A stretch of DNA of 64,000 nucleotides, taken from NCBI RefSeq assembly GCF_014190875.1, contig NZ_JACHVS010000001.1, positions 1,550,001 to 1,614,000 of the forward strand, written 5' to 3'. Positions 17,282-27,123 of the stretch are shown here, one piece after another (positions within the stretch are counted from its first letter, which is position 1; every line of letters begins with the position of its first letter). The stretch comes from Paeniglutamicibacter cryotolerans (lineage in GTDB: Bacteria > Actinomycetota > Actinomycetes > Actinomycetales > Micrococcaceae). The notes beneath the pieces were generated by a model. That model was not told where the DNA came from and made no database searches. It saw only the letters and a program-made list of their open reading frames with translations. The translations under genes were made by a program, and so were the position numbers.

Positions 17282-19384
17282 TTATTCGGTGATTTTCCGC
17301 CACAGGAATTCATAGCTCGTGGCGAGCATCCGGGCACTTTGGCCGTTGTCGGAGGCCCCGGCGTGGCCTCCGTCCAGCGCCTCGTGGTACCAGATGTCGG
17401 GCACCTGCTTCGCGAGCATCTTCGCCGCCATCTTGCGCGCCTGCACCGGTCCGACCCGGTCATCGCTCGTCGCGCTCCAGAAGAGGGCCGGCGGGTAGGC
17501 CGCACCCTCGGGCAACGGCTCGTCGAGCCGGTGGTACGGGGAGAAGGTCCTGATGAATTCCCAGTCTTCGGCTACGTCCGGATCGCCGTACTCGGCGATC
17601 CAGGAGTGGCCGGCAGAGAGCCGGGTGTAGCGGCGCATGTCCAGCAGCGGCACCCCGCAGGACACCGCGCCGAACAGCCCGGGGTAGCCGGTGATCATGT
17701 TGCCCATCAGCAGCCCGCCATTGCTGCGCCCGGTGGCAGCCAGCCGCGCCGGGATTGTCACGTGGCGCCGGACCAGATCCCGGGCGATGGCAGCGAAGTC
17801 CTCGTAGGCGCGGTGCCGGTTTTCACGCAATGCCGCCCGGTGCCAGTCCGGGCCGTACTCCCCGCCGCCGCGAATGTTTGCCAGCACGTAGACGCCCCCA
17901 CGGCCATCGGGTGTGCGGCGCTCGAGCCAGCCACGGCCCACAGTGCCCGAATACGACGGGGTCAGGGACTGCTGGAAGCCTCCGTAGCCGTTCATCAGCA
18001 CCGGATTGCGCCCGTCGTGTTCCATGCCGGCGGGGGAGACCTGGAAGTACGGCACCCGGGTCCCGTCGTCGCTTATCGCGAAGAACTGTTCGACGATGTA
18101 GTTTTCGTCGGCAAAACGGTGCGCTGCCGACTTCACCGTGACCGGTGCGGGGCCGCCGAGGGTGCCGCGGGCCAGCGTGGTCGGGGTCAGGAACCCGGTG
18201 AGTGTGAGCCAGTAGTCCTGCGCGCAGGTCGGGTCCAGGTCATCGACGGCGGTGAGCTGGAAGCTCTGCAGCCCCGCACCCAGCTCCAATTCGGTGGTGG
18301 CGAAGCCGTTTGCCGGGTCGGCGGCCAGCGCCACGGAAACGACATCGCGCAGCACGTTCAGCAGCAGGTGGCTGCCGGTGAAATCAAACGATTCCAGCGA
18401 GGTATGTGCGGTGGGCGCGAAAACGGTGACCAGTTTCCTGTCGCCGGCGCGGAAGGCATCCAGCTCGGCCGCTAGCAGCGAGCCGGGGGCATGGACGGCA
18501 CCGGATTCCTCCCACGGCGTCTGCGGGCTGAACAGCACCCACTGGCGGTGCAGGTGGACGCCCACATCGGTGGGGACATCGATGGCCTCCCACGCCCCTG
18601 CCACCCGGATGAAGGTGCGCGAATTGTAGAAGTCGATGATGTCGCGCCCGATGCTGCGTTCGAAGCCGGGCGTCGGATCGTGGACCACGCTGGCCAGGAT
18701 GTGCTCGACGTCGACGGCAAACAGCTCCGGTGCCCGCTCCAGGGTGCCGCCGCGGGGCAGCTCGCGCACCGTGCGTGCGTAGGAGGAGCGCGTCAGCGTG
18801 CCCTCGCCGAAGTCGCTGGCCACATACAGGGCATCCGGACCATGCCAGGAAACATTGGTCTTGGCCACGGGAAGGTCGAACCCGCCGTCAACCCAGTCCA
18901 GGGAATCCAGATCGAATTCGCGTACCCGCACCGCATCGCCGCCATCGGGTGAAAGCCGGAGCAGTGCCCGTCGATATGGCGCGTCCGGTTCGGGGCGCAG
19001 CAGCTGGGCGCCGGCGAAGACCCACTCGATGCCCTCGGCCGCGGCCAGTGCGTCGAGGTCCAGCAGCACCTGCCACTGCGGGTCCTCCGATGCATACTGG
19101 GCCCAACTGGTCCGCCGCCAGAGGCCCTTGGGATTGACCGCGTCGCGCCAGAAGTTGTAATAGTGCTCTCCGCGCTTGGTGGCCATCGGAATGCGGTCCT
19201 GGGCATCGAGCACTTCGAGCAGCGAGGACTCCATGGCGTAGTAGGCGTCGTCGAACAGCGCGGCCTCGGTCTCGGTATTGCGGGCCCTGACCCATTCCAT
19301 GGCGCGCTCGGAATGGATGTCCTCCAGCCACAGCAGGTCATCGTGCGGTTCAGGGGCTGTGTTTTGGCTACTCGTCATGGGCAC
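17282..19384 (-). CDS. Prolyl oligopeptidase family serine peptidase (S9A-like)
   Basis: The 700-residue cytoplasmic protein starts with the family pattern DDLLWLEDIHSERAMEWV and has a propeller region of about 350 residues. The C-terminal hydrolase domain has the catalytic Ser554 in GRSNGG, the Asp in SDDRVGP near 641 and His674 in DGGHAG. The strands NGYGGF and ANIRGGGEYG are also typical. It would cleave short peptides after proline or related residues. No signal peptide is seen. It is a single gene, divergent from the FAD protein. Confidence 0.92.
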   Translation of the reverse strand: MPMTSSQNTAPEPHDDLLWLEDIHSERAMEWVRARNTETEAALFDDAYYAMESSLLEVLDAQDRIPMATKRGEHYYNFWRDAVNPKGLWRRTSWAQYASEDPQWQVLLDLDALAAAEGIEWVFAGAQLLRPEPDAPYRRALLRLSPDGGDAVRVREFDLDSLDWVDGGFDLPVAKTNVSWHGPDALYVASDFGEGTLTRSSYARTVRELPRGGTLERAPELFAVDVEHILASVVHDPTPGFERSIGRDIIDFYNSRTFIRVAGAWEAIDVPTDVGVHLHRQWVLFSPQTPWEESGAVHAPGSLLAAELDAFRAGDRKLVTVFAPTAHTSLESFDFTGSHLLLNVLRDVVSVALAADPANGFATTELELGAGLQSFQLTAVDDLDPTCAQDYWLTLTGFLTPTTLARGTLGGPAPVTVKSAAHRFADENYIVEQFFAISDDGTRVPYFQVSPAGMEHDGRNPVLMNGYGGFQQSLTPSYSGTVGRGWLERRTPDGRGGVYVLANIRGGGEYGPDWHRAALRENRHRAYEDFAAIARDLVRRHVTIPARLAATGRSNGGLLMGNMITGYPGLFGAVSCGVPLLDMRRYTRLSAGHSWIAEYGDPDVAEDWEFIRTFSPYHRLDEPLPEGAAYPPALFWSATSDDRVGPVQARKMAAKMLAKQVPDIWYHEALDGGHAGASDNGQSARMLATSYEFLWRKITE

Positions 19385-19471
19385 ATTCTATGGAGGAGCG
19401 GGGGAACGCGGGCGCAAGGCCCCGGCTGGGCGGCTGTCGGCGCATGCCCGGGCAGGCGATAAGGTGAATCC

Positions 19472-21508
19472 GTGAATAGGGGAGAGCGGGACCAGTCAGC
19501 CGGATACACCATAGCCATCGTGGGGGCCGGACCACGGGGAACCTCGGTGCTGGAACGTCTGCTGTCGGCGTTGGAAAACGACGGTGCCGATGCTGGGCGA
19601 GCCAGCCGGGGCCGTGCACTGAACATCGTGGTCATCGACCCGTATGACCCGGGGCCCGGACATGTGTGGTCCCCACACCAGTCCAGGCTCTACCTGATGA
19701 ACACCCCCGCGCTGTTCCCCACCGTCGCACCCGAACGGACCCGCGCCGATTCCGCCGGGCTCAGCTTCGAGCAGTGGCGCGTATCCGGGGGTGACGGCGC
19801 CGCTCTCAACGCGGTGGAGGCTGCCGAATTGGCAGCCATGGGCCCGGGGTCCTACCCGCCGCGGGCCCTCTACGGCCGCTACCTGCTGCACGTCTACTCC
19901 CGGGTCGTCGGACGGCTTGCCGCCCACCCGGGCGTCGCCTCGATCAGGCACGAACGCGCAGAGGTCACCGGCCTGCACCGCAATGGCTCCGACTACCTGC
20001 TGGACCTGCTTCCGTTTACTGCCGGCCCTGCCGGGGGACCGGCGACGCCGGGAGACCCCGGGGAGCTGCATGCCGATGCCGTGGTCCTGGGCCTGGGGCA
20101 TGTGCCGGCGCACCCGAACCCGAAGCAGGCGGCCGCCGGCGAACACGCTGCCGAACACCAACTGCACTACCAGCCACCGAATGTCCCCGCCGATGTGGAC
20201 TGGGATGCCCTGCCCGAGGGCGAAGCGGTGCTGGTCCGCGGGCTGGGACTGAACTTCTTCGACGTGATGATCAGCCTGAGCGTGGGCCGCGGCGGCGAGT
20301 TCAAACCGGCCAACGCCGGAGCCGGCCGGACCCTCGATTACCAGCGCAGCGGGCTGGAACCGGTGCTGTACGCGGCATCGCGCCGCGGCACCCCGTACCG
20401 GGCCAAGGCCCAGGTCGATGCGTTCATTCCGGACTCGATCACGCTGGACTACCTCAGCTTCGAGGCGATCCACCAGTTGGCAGCCGATGGCGCGCCCGGT
20501 GAACCAGCGGGCCGGGTCTCCTTCGAAGCGCACATCTGGCCGCTATTGCACCGCGATGTGCTCGCCACCTACTACCGGACGATGGTTCGGACCACCCCGG
20601 GGCGTATCGGGGGCGACCCCGCAGCCTTCCTGCGCGACTTCGAGGCCGTCCTGGATGCCCCGCACCGCAACGGGGACCAGGTCTGGCTTTCACAGGCCCG
20701 GGACCTGGTGCTGGAGCGCGCGCCGGAGGCCGGGTGGCTCAATGTGCCGGCCATGGCCCACCCCTTCGCCGGGCAGGGCTTCGCCTGCGATGCCGACTAC
20801 CAGCAGGCCGTCCTGGAGTACCTGGAGGCGGATGCCCTGGGGTCGGCGCGTGGCGAGGACGACCCGCTGAAGATGGCCATCGCCGCCATGAATGCCGGCC
20901 GGATGGTGGTCAAGCGGCTGGTCGCCGAGGCGCTGGTGGTTGATTCGAGCCGCATGGAGGAAATCCAGGGCTGGTTCGAACCGCTGGTCGAGGGCCTGGC
21001 CAGCGGCCCCCCGGTGCAGCGCATCGAGGAACTCGCGGCACTGTCCAGGGCCGGCATGGTGCGGTTTATCGGACCGGACCCGGTCTTTTCCCTCGACATC
21101 GAATCCGGTGTCTTCACCGGCTCCTCGCCGTGGGTGGATGCCGATGCCGTCGGCGCACGCTACCTGGTGGAGGCGATGATGCCGGCCAACAGGGTCATGC
21201 AGAGTGCATCGGAACTGTTGACCCAGCTACTGGCCGACGGGTTGGCGCGGCCCTACCCGATGACCACAGCCGATGGCGAGCAGGTCCCGGGCTCCGGGTT
21301 GGATGTGGTGGGTCCCGCCTACCGGATGGTCGATGCAGCGGCGATGCCGCACCGGGCCGTCTTCGTGATTGGGCTGCAGCTGTCCTCGGCCCAGTGGGGG
21401 ACGGCGATCGCCGCAGAGGCCGGTGCGGACCTCGGCGACGGGGCCCGCACCATTGGCGATGCCCAGGCCATTGCCGGCGAACTGCTGCGCCTGGCCGGCC
21501 TGCGCTGA
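19472..21508 (+). CDS. FAD/NAD(P)-binding protein, function unknown
   Basis: The 678-residue protein opens with a Rossmann dinucleotide fingerprint (TIAIVGAGPRGTSVLERLL) and continues DPYDPGPGHVWSP, typical of the FAD-NAD(P)-binding family of large actinobacterial oxidoreductases. A second nucleotide-binding stretch (VLVRGLGLNFFDVMISL) lies near residue 255. The GTG start has AAGGTGA about 7 bp upstream. Related proteins include N-hydroxylating monooxygenase-like enzymes, but no substrate can be inferred. Confidence 0.85.
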   Translation: MNRGERDQSAGYTIAIVGAGPRGTSVLERLLSALENDGADAGRASRGRALNIVVIDPYDPGPGHVWSPHQSRLYLMNTPALFPTVAPERTRADSAGLSFEQWRVSGGDGAALNAVEAAELAAMGPGSYPPRALYGRYLLHVYSRVVGRLAAHPGVASIRHERAEVTGLHRNGSDYLLDLLPFTAGPAGGPATPGDPGELHADAVVLGLGHVPAHPNPKQAAAGEHAAEHQLHYQPPNVPADVDWDALPEGEAVLVRGLGLNFFDVMISLSVGRGGEFKPANAGAGRTLDYQRSGLEPVLYAASRRGTPYRAKAQVDAFIPDSITLDYLSFEAIHQLAADGAPGEPAGRVSFEAHIWPLLHRDVLATYYRTMVRTTPGRIGGDPAAFLRDFEAVLDAPHRNGDQVWLSQARDLVLERAPEAGWLNVPAMAHPFAGQGFACDADYQQAVLEYLEADALGSARGEDDPLKMAIAAMNAGRMVVKRLVAEALVVDSSRMEEIQGWFEPLVEGLASGPPVQRIEELAALSRAGMVRFIGPDPVFSLDIESGVFTGSSPWVDADAVGARYLVEAMMPANRVMQSASELLTQLLADGLARPYPMTTADGEQVPGSGLDVVGPAYRMVDAAAMPHRAVFVIGLQLSSAQWGTAIAAEAGADLGDGARTIGDAQAIAGELLRLAGLR

Positions 21509-21567
21509 ATGCAGGCGCGGCGGGTTGCCGGGTTGCCCCTGACGACCCGCCTCGCTACTAGCCGGGT

Positions 21568-22359
21568 CTACGACTCGGTGACCTGTGCGGTGACCCTGAA
21601 CCGGGCACCGCAGCAATCGGCGATTGTGGCCAGGCGCCCGAACGGTGAATCGGCTGGCTCGTCGATGACGGTGCCGCCGTGTGCTACGGCTACCTTGCAG
21701 GCCTCTTCGACGTCTTCGACCAGCCAGTAGTTCATCCAGTGGGCGGGGACCTCGGCCGGAAGGAAACCGCTGCCGTCCATGATGCCGGCCAGTGCGTCAT
21801 CTCCCTCGCCCAGCGTCGTATAGTGGAAATCGTCGCTGTCGGCCATCACCGAGGTCTTCCAACCGAAGGCCTTCTCATAGAAGGCGATGGTGCCCGCATA
21901 GTCCTTGGCGTAGACCTCGTGCCAGGCGGGGGCGCCGGGTTCGACCTCTACACCGAACCCATGATGCGATTCCGGCTGCCAGGCGCCGACCGCAGCCTGG
22001 CCCGCGTCGAGGTAGACGGCCATGTGGCCGAAGGGTTCGACGTGCATCGGCGGGGCAATCACCTGCCCGCCGGCGGCCTCGACGGCTTCTGTGGTCGTTT
22101 GGATGTCGTCGGATTTCAGGTAGACGCCCCAGACATCCGGGATACCGCCCATCGCCGGGTCGTAGGGGGAGAGCCCCGCAACGAGGCGCCCGTTCAGGAG
22201 GGCATTGGTGTATCCACCATACTGCTCGGGGTCGGGATCGGTCTGTTCATATTCCCAGCCGAACAAGGCCGTGTAGAACTTCTTGCTGGCCTCGAAGTCG
22301 CTGCACATCAGATCCGTCCAGCAGGGTGCGCCGGCCGGAATGGAATCGCGGTTTGTCAT
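21568..22359 (-). CDS. VOC family protein with two glyoxalase-type domains
   Basis: The 263-residue protein has two tandem halves: CWTDLMCSDFEASKKFYTALFGWEYEQ and WHEVYAKDYAGTIAFYEKAFGWKTSV each begin a vicinal-oxygen-chelate domain. Each is followed by a GxxxA/P metal-side region (VYLDAGQAAVGAWQ, GGTVIDEPADSPFGRLA). Such proteins act as glyoxalases, dioxygenases or antibiotic-binding proteins; the reaction is not determinable. The gene converges on the FAD protein gene. Confidence 0.88.
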   Translation of the reverse strand: MTNRDSIPAGAPCWTDLMCSDFEASKKFYTALFGWEYEQTDPDPEQYGGYTNALLNGRLVAGLSPYDPAMGGIPDVWGVYLKSDDIQTTTEAVEAAGGQVIAPPMHVEPFGHMAVYLDAGQAAVGAWQPESHHGFGVEVEPGAPAWHEVYAKDYAGTIAFYEKAFGWKTSVMADSDDFHYTTLGEGDDALAGIMDGSGFLPAEVPAHWMNYWLVEDVEEACKVAVAHGGTVIDEPADSPFGRLATIADCCGARFRVTAQVTES

Positions 22360-22555
22360 GATGTCCTCCCGTGGTGAGGGTGGCGGTGATCCGTCCTCCC
22401 GTGGACAGCTTAGGCATGGGCCGGGTGCGTGGCTATGAAATCCACCGGTGAACTTGCCTCCGGTTTCCGAGGAGGTGACATCGGAGTGAAGGGCACCTCA
22501 TGGGGCTCGCGGCACCGCCGGGGGACACCGTTGTTGCCTACCGGGCGGCAAATGA

Positions 22556-22590
22556 AAGGAAGCGGCCCCCGGATCGGGGACCGCTTCCTT
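22556..22590 (-). terminator. Terminator of tRNA-Ser (TGA)
   Basis: A long stem (AAGGAAGCGG with CCGCTTCCTT, extended by CCCC/GGGG pairing) lies 6 bp past the tRNA and is followed on the minus strand by TTTCATTT. Confidence 0.8.
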
Positions 22591-22596
22591 GACATC

Positions 22597-22687
22597 TGGC
22601 GGAAGGTAAGAGATTCGAACTCTTGGTACGGGGTTACCGCACACTGGTTTTCAAGACCAGCTCCTTAGGCCGCTCGGACAACCTTCC
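22597..22687 (-). tRNA. tRNA-Ser (TGA), CCA encoded
   Basis: A class II tRNA with acceptor stem GGAAGGT/ACCTTCC, anticodon stem CTGGT/ACCAG and loop CTTGAAA (anticodon TGA), a long variable arm and T loop GTTCGAATC. The CCA end is encoded (22597-22599), unlike the other tRNAs in this window. Confidence 0.97.
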
Positions 22688-22828
22688 AGACCCCAAGACT
22701 ATACGCCAGCACACGTCCATCTGGGAAAACATGACAGCGTGGCGGCCTCCGGTTCCCCTAGCGACCGGTATTCTCGGGATTAACCGGCCACCCAGCGCCG
22801 GACAACCATCTGGAAGTAAGGGGACGCC

Positions 22829-23815
22829 GTGCCGATCATGCGGGTAGTCGAATATTCAGCTGCTGGAGGACCCGAGGTGCTGGCGCTCGCCGAACGGGAG
22901 CGACCCGTGGCCGGAAACGGTGAGGTGCTGATCAAGGTCGCCGCATTTGGGCTGAACAGGGCCGACGTGCAGCAGCGTCGTGGGGTCTACCCGCCGCCTC
23001 CCGGTGCCAGCGACATTCCCGGGCTCGAGGTGTCCGGAACGATTGCCGCACTAGGATCCGAGGCCACCGGGTTTTCCATCGGAGACGAGGTCTGTGCCTT
23101 GCTGACCGGGGGAGGCTATGCCGAATATGTGGCGGCACCCGAAGCCCAGGTACTGCCCATCCCGGCCGGGGTCGGGCTGATCGATGCCGCCGGACTGCCC
23201 GAGGTCGTAGCGACCGTCTGGTCCAACCTTTTCATGGAGGCCGGGGTGCAGGCGGGGGATAACGTCTTGATCCACGGCGGCTCCGGCGGAATCGGTTCGA
23301 TGGCCATCCAGCTGGTCGCCGGGGCCGGGGCCAGCGCCATCGTCACCTGCGGGTCCGCGGAAAAGATCGCGCATTGCCTACGTCTGGGTGCACGGGCCGG
23401 CATCAACTATCGCGAGCAGGACTTCGTGGCCGAGCTGGACCGGATCACTGGAGGGGCAGGGGCCGACGTGATCCTGGACGTGGTGGGGGCAAAATATTTG
23501 GAGCAAAACGTGAAGGCGCTGGCCCCGGATGGACGACTGGTGGTCATCGGGCTGCAGGGCGGGGCGACGGCCGAGCTGAACCTCGGAGTGCTGATGGGCA
23601 AGCGGGCCCGGATCATCGGCACCACGCTGCGCTCACGCGTGGTCTCGGAGAAGGGCCGAATCATGGCTGAACTACGCGAGGAGGTATGGCCGCTCCTGGA
23701 AAACGGGAGTGTGCTAAACCATGTGGATCGCCGCTTCTCGCTCCAGGACTACCGTTCGGCGCATGAATACTTCGATTCGGGGCTTCATCGCGGAAAAATC
23801 CTGATTACCGTCTGA
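22829..23815 (+). CDS. NAD(P)H quinone oxidoreductase, zinc-free MDR family
   Basis: The 328-residue medium-chain reductase has the QOR/PIG3-type layout: GLNRADVQQRRGVYPPPPGASDIPGLEVSG near the N-terminus, the NADPH site GGSGGIGSMAIQL near residue 152, and the C-terminal HRGKILITV. The catalytic zinc cysteines of alcohol dehydrogenases are absent. It probably reduces quinones or other electrophiles with NADPH. The GTG start has AAGGGG about 9 bp upstream. Confidence 0.93.
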   Translation: MPIMRVVEYSAAGGPEVLALAERERPVAGNGEVLIKVAAFGLNRADVQQRRGVYPPPPGASDIPGLEVSGTIAALGSEATGFSIGDEVCALLTGGGYAEYVAAPEAQVLPIPAGVGLIDAAGLPEVVATVWSNLFMEAGVQAGDNVLIHGGSGGIGSMAIQLVAGAGASAIVTCGSAEKIAHCLRLGARAGINYREQDFVAELDRITGGAGADVILDVVGAKYLEQNVKALAPDGRLVVIGLQGGATAELNLGVLMGKRARIIGTTLRSRVVSEKGRIMAELREEVWPLLENGSVLNHVDRRFSLQDYRSAHEYFDSGLHRGKILITV

Positions 23816-23903
23816 GGGGCGACTACCCTAGCAAGTGATGCGCGCCGGGGGGATATTCCGACGCGTAAAAACATTCCATCACTCCAGACCCGCAAGGATC
23901 ATC

Positions 23904-26153
23904 ATGAGCGCACCAACGAGCCCGCCAACGGAGCTCCCGCCGGCCGGCATCGAGCCCGCCGTCGTAGCAGACGAAGACAGCAAATGGACACCGGCGAAGA
24001 TCGCACTCTGGGTCGGGATCGGGCTGCTGGGCGGCGTCGCCTGGACCGTACTGGCCATCTCCCGCGGCGAGACGATCAATGCCATCTGGTTCGTCTTCGC
24101 CGCCGTCTGCACCTACCTGATCGCGTACAGGTTCTATGCGAAGTTCATTGAACGCAAGATTGCCAAGCCCGACGACTTCAGGGCCACCCCGGCGGAGTAC
24201 AACTCCAATGGCAAGGACTTCATGCCCACGGACCGCCGGGTCCTGTTCGGCCATCACTTCGCTGCCATCGCCGGAGCCGGGCCGCTGGTCGGCCCGATCC
24301 TGGCCGCACAGATGGGCTACCTCCCGGGAACCATTTGGATCATCATCGGCGTGGTGTTGGCCGGGGCCGTCCAAGATTATCTGGTGCTCCACTTCTCGAT
24401 GCGCCGTGGCGGCCGCTCTCTGGGCCAGATGGCCCGTGAGGAACTCGGTCTGATCGGCGGCACCGCCGCGCTGGTGGCCACCTTGGCCATCATGATCATC
24501 ATTGTGGCCATTCTCGCCCTGGTGGTCGTCAATGCGCTGGGTGAATCTGCCTGGGGCGTCTATTCGGTGGGGCTGACTATTCCGATCGCCCTGTTCATGG
24601 GCATCTACCTGCGTTACATCCGTCCGGGCAAGATCATGGAAATCTCGGTCATCGGCTTCGTCCTGCTGATGTTCGCGATCATTTCCGGTCGCTGGGTCGC
24701 CGAGTCCGCGTGGGGTTCCGAATTCTTCCACCTCGACAAGACCACGATCGCCTGGGCCATCATCGTCTACGGTTTCATTGCCGCGATCCTGCCGGTCTGG
24801 CTGTTGCTGGCTCCGCGCGACTACCTGTCCACCTTCATGAAGATCGGCGTGATCGGCCTGTTGGCCGCCGCCATCGTCGTGGTCCGTCCGGAAATTTCCG
24901 TTCCGGCGTTTTCCGAGTTCTCCGGCCGTTCCGACGGACCGGTCGTTGCCGGTTCGCTCTTCCCGTTCCTCTTCGTCACCATTGCTTGTGGTGCCCTCTC
25001 GGGCTTCCACGCGCTGATTGCCTCGGGTACCACCCCGAAGCTGGTCGAAAAGGAACGGCAGACCCGCTTCCTGGGCTACGGCGGCATGCTGATGGAATCG
25101 TTCGTGGCGATCATGGCCCTCGTGGCTGCGATCTCCATCGACCGCGGCATCTACTTCGCCATGAACTCCGGGGCTGGAGCAACCGGCGGAACCGTGGAAG
25201 GCGCGGTGGCGTTCGTGAACTCGCTGGGCCTGACCGGTGTGAACCTGACTCCGGACATGCTCACCGAATTGGCCCGCAACGTGGGAGAGGAAAGCATTGT
25301 CTCGCGCACCGGCGGTGCTCCGACCCTGGCAGTGGGCATCTCGCACATCATGCACCAGTGGTTCGGTGGAACGGCGATGATGGGTTTCTGGTACCACTTT
25401 GCCATCATGTTCGAGGCGTTATTCATCCTGACTGCCGTCGATGCGGGCACCCGGGTGGCCCGCTTCATGCTGCAGGACACCATCGGTAACTTCATCCCGA
25501 AGTTCAAGGACACTTCGTGGCGTCCGGGAGCGTGGCTGTGTACGGCGATCATGGTCGCCGGCTGGGGCTACATTCTCATTCTGGGGGTCACCGACCCGCT
25601 GGGCGGCATCAACACCTTCTTCCCGCTTTTCGGCATTTCCAACCAGCTGCTGGCGGCCATCGCGCTGGCCATCGTGATGACGATCGTGGCCAAACAGGGC
25701 AACTTCAAATACCTCTGGATCATCGTGCTGCCGCTGGCTTTCGCCACCGTCGTGACCGTCACCGCATCGTTCCTGAAGATCTTCTCCCCGGTTCCGGCCG
25801 TGGGCTACTTCGCCCAGAACAAGGCGTTCAGCGCCGCGTTGGAACGTGGGGAAACGAAGTTCGGCACAGCCAAGACCGTCGAGGCAATGGAAGCCGTGGT
25901 GCGCAACACGGGGGTCCAGGGCTGGCTCTCGGTGGTCTTCCTGGTGCTCTCACTGACCGTGATCATCGCCGCGATCATCGCCACCATCAAGGCGTTCCCG
26001 AATGGAACCACGGGTAAGGACACCGAGGATCCGTATGTGGCATCAAAGATTTACGCCCCCTCCGGGCTCATCTCCTCCCCAGCGGAGAAGGAGCTCGAAG
26101 CCGCCTGGAAGGCTCTTCCGGAACGTCTGCAGCCCACTCGCGGCCAACACTAG
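23904..26153 (+). CDS. cstA: Carbon starvation protein, peptide/pyruvate transporter
   Basis: This 749-residue inner-membrane protein has more than a dozen hydrophobic segments. Family motifs include FYAKFIERKIAKPDDFRATP, the GHHFAAIAGAGPLVGPILAAQ loop near residue 120 and DYLSTFMKIGVI. CstA imports pyruvate or peptides during carbon limitation. The ATG at 23904 has AAGGA 5 bp upstream; an earlier in-frame ATG at 23835 would add 23 residues and lacks such a site. A YbdD-type gene follows after 2 bp, the usual partner. Confidence 0.95.
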   Translation: MSAPTSPPTELPPAGIEPAVVADEDSKWTPAKIALWVGIGLLGGVAWTVLAISRGETINAIWFVFAAVCTYLIAYRFYAKFIERKIAKPDDFRATPAEYNSNGKDFMPTDRRVLFGHHFAAIAGAGPLVGPILAAQMGYLPGTIWIIIGVVLAGAVQDYLVLHFSMRRGGRSLGQMAREELGLIGGTAALVATLAIMIIIVAILALVVVNALGESAWGVYSVGLTIPIALFMGIYLRYIRPGKIMEISVIGFVLLMFAIISGRWVAESAWGSEFFHLDKTTIAWAIIVYGFIAAILPVWLLLAPRDYLSTFMKIGVIGLLAAAIVVVRPEISVPAFSEFSGRSDGPVVAGSLFPFLFVTIACGALSGFHALIASGTTPKLVEKERQTRFLGYGGMLMESFVAIMALVAAISIDRGIYFAMNSGAGATGGTVEGAVAFVNSLGLTGVNLTPDMLTELARNVGEESIVSRTGGAPTLAVGISHIMHQWFGGTAMMGFWYHFAIMFEALFILTAVDAGTRVARFMLQDTIGNFIPKFKDTSWRPGAWLCTAIMVAGWGYILILGVTDPLGGINTFFPLFGISNQLLAAIALAIVMTIVAKQGNFKYLWIIVLPLAFATVVTVTASFLKIFSPVPAVGYFAQNKAFSAALERGETKFGTAKTVEAMEAVVRNTGVQGWLSVVFLVLSLTVIIAAIIATIKAFPNGTTGKDTEDPYVASKIYAPSGLISSPAEKELEAAWKALPERLQPTRGQH

Positions 26154-26155
26154 CC

Positions 26156-26380
26156 ATGAGTAAGACTGCATCCGGGTGGGAGCGTTACGGGAGCCGGATT
26201 TCCGGGGGGTGGCGCGGATTCGTCGGCTACTTCGAGGGAGTCATGGGGGCGGACGCCTATCGACGCTATCTGGAACACCAGCAACGAACCCATCCGGATG
26301 CAGAGCCCCTGGGTGAACGCGCGTTCTGGCGTGACCACATGGACTGGCAGGACAAAAACCCGCAGGGCCGCTGCTGCTAG
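26156..26380 (+). CDS. YbdD/YjiX family small protein
   Basis: The 74-residue soluble protein has the family core GVMGADAYRRYLEHQQRTHP and ends with the cysteine tail GRCC. YbdD/YjiX proteins are encoded directly after CstA-type transporters and are thought to assist transport. The 2-bp gap indicates co-translation with cstA. A long hairpin follows. Confidence 0.93.
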   Translation: MSKTASGWERYGSRISGGWRGFVGYFEGVMGADAYRRYLEHQQRTHPDAEPLGERAFWRDHMDWQDKNPQGRCC

Positions 26381-26404
26381 CAAACCGACCTGAGGCACGA
26401 AGAC

Positions 26405-26441
26405 GGCGGCCACCCCTCCCGGCGCTGGAGGGGTGGCCGCC
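26405..26441 (+). terminator. Terminator of cstA-ybdD
   Basis: A 15-bp perfect stem (26405-26419 with 26427-26441), followed by GGTTGTCTT. Confidence 0.85.
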
Positions 26442-26495
26442 GGTTGTCTTCCCGGATCCCGTGGCATCGGGCCGCCGACGTGGCAGGATGGTGCC

Positions 26496-27086
26496 ATGAC
26501 GGACCAACCAGCGAACCAGCATGCCGAATCCGTACAGCAGGGCACAGCCCCGGGAGCGGGCCCCCATCCGTTCCCGGCGCCGCAGCTGGGCGAACCGTTC
26601 CAGGTGTCGAACGTCATCGGCGAGCCGGGAAAGGTCATGCGGCTCGGTGGCATGGTCAAGCAGTTGCTCGAGGAGGTGAAGGCCGCACCGCTGGATGAAA
26701 AAGCCAGGGCGCACTTGGCCGATATCCATGAGAGGTCCGTCGCCGAATTGGAATCCGGGCTGTCCCCGGAGCTTGCGGCCGAACTGCACCGGATCCGGCT
26801 TCCGTTCCAGGAGGGAGTGATTCCCTCCGAGTCCGAGTTGCGCATCGCCCAAGCCCAGCTGGTCGGGTGGCTCGAAGGCGTCTTCCACGGCCTGCAGGCT
26901 GCCATGGCGGCGCAGCAACTGGCCAACCAGCAGTTGGCCCAGCGGATGCAGCTGCGCCAGCTGCCACCGGGAACGCAGGTGGCCCCTGGCATCGTCATTA
27001 ACGAACGGGGTGAGCCCGAGCGCATGGAAGTGTCTAAGGTTCCACGGCAAAATGATGTCGAAGGCGGTCCCGGCCAGTATCTTTAA
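26496..27086 (+). CDS. bpa: Bacterial proteasome activator (Bpa/PafE family)
   Basis: The 196-residue protein has the Bpa core: VSNVIGEPGKVMRLGGMVKQLLEEVK, then four-helix segments (ARAHLADIHERSVAELES, AAELHRIRLPF, AQLVGWLEGVFHGLQAAM), and ends with GQYL. That C-terminal motif is the docking tail that opens the gate of the 20S proteasome ring. Bpa forms an ATP-independent dodecameric activator that feeds unfolded proteins for degradation. The first 35 residues are disordered and proline-rich. Core proteasome genes are not in this window. Confidence 0.93.
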   Translation: MTDQPANQHAESVQQGTAPGAGPHPFPAPQLGEPFQVSNVIGEPGKVMRLGGMVKQLLEEVKAAPLDEKARAHLADIHERSVAELESGLSPELAAELHRIRLPFQEGVIPSESELRIAQAQLVGWLEGVFHGLQAAMAAQQLANQQLAQRMQLRQLPPGTQVAPGIVINERGEPERMEVSKVPRQNDVEGGPGQYL

Positions 27087-27123
27087 AGCTCCTGACGTAT
27101 TAGAAAGCAAGGCAAACGGTTCC

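Noticed and set aside
23823..25397. Long open frame of 524 codons antisense to cstA
   Set aside because: Same GC-bias shadow; composition is dominated by Gly, Arg, Asp and His without domains, and cstA is clear on the other strand.
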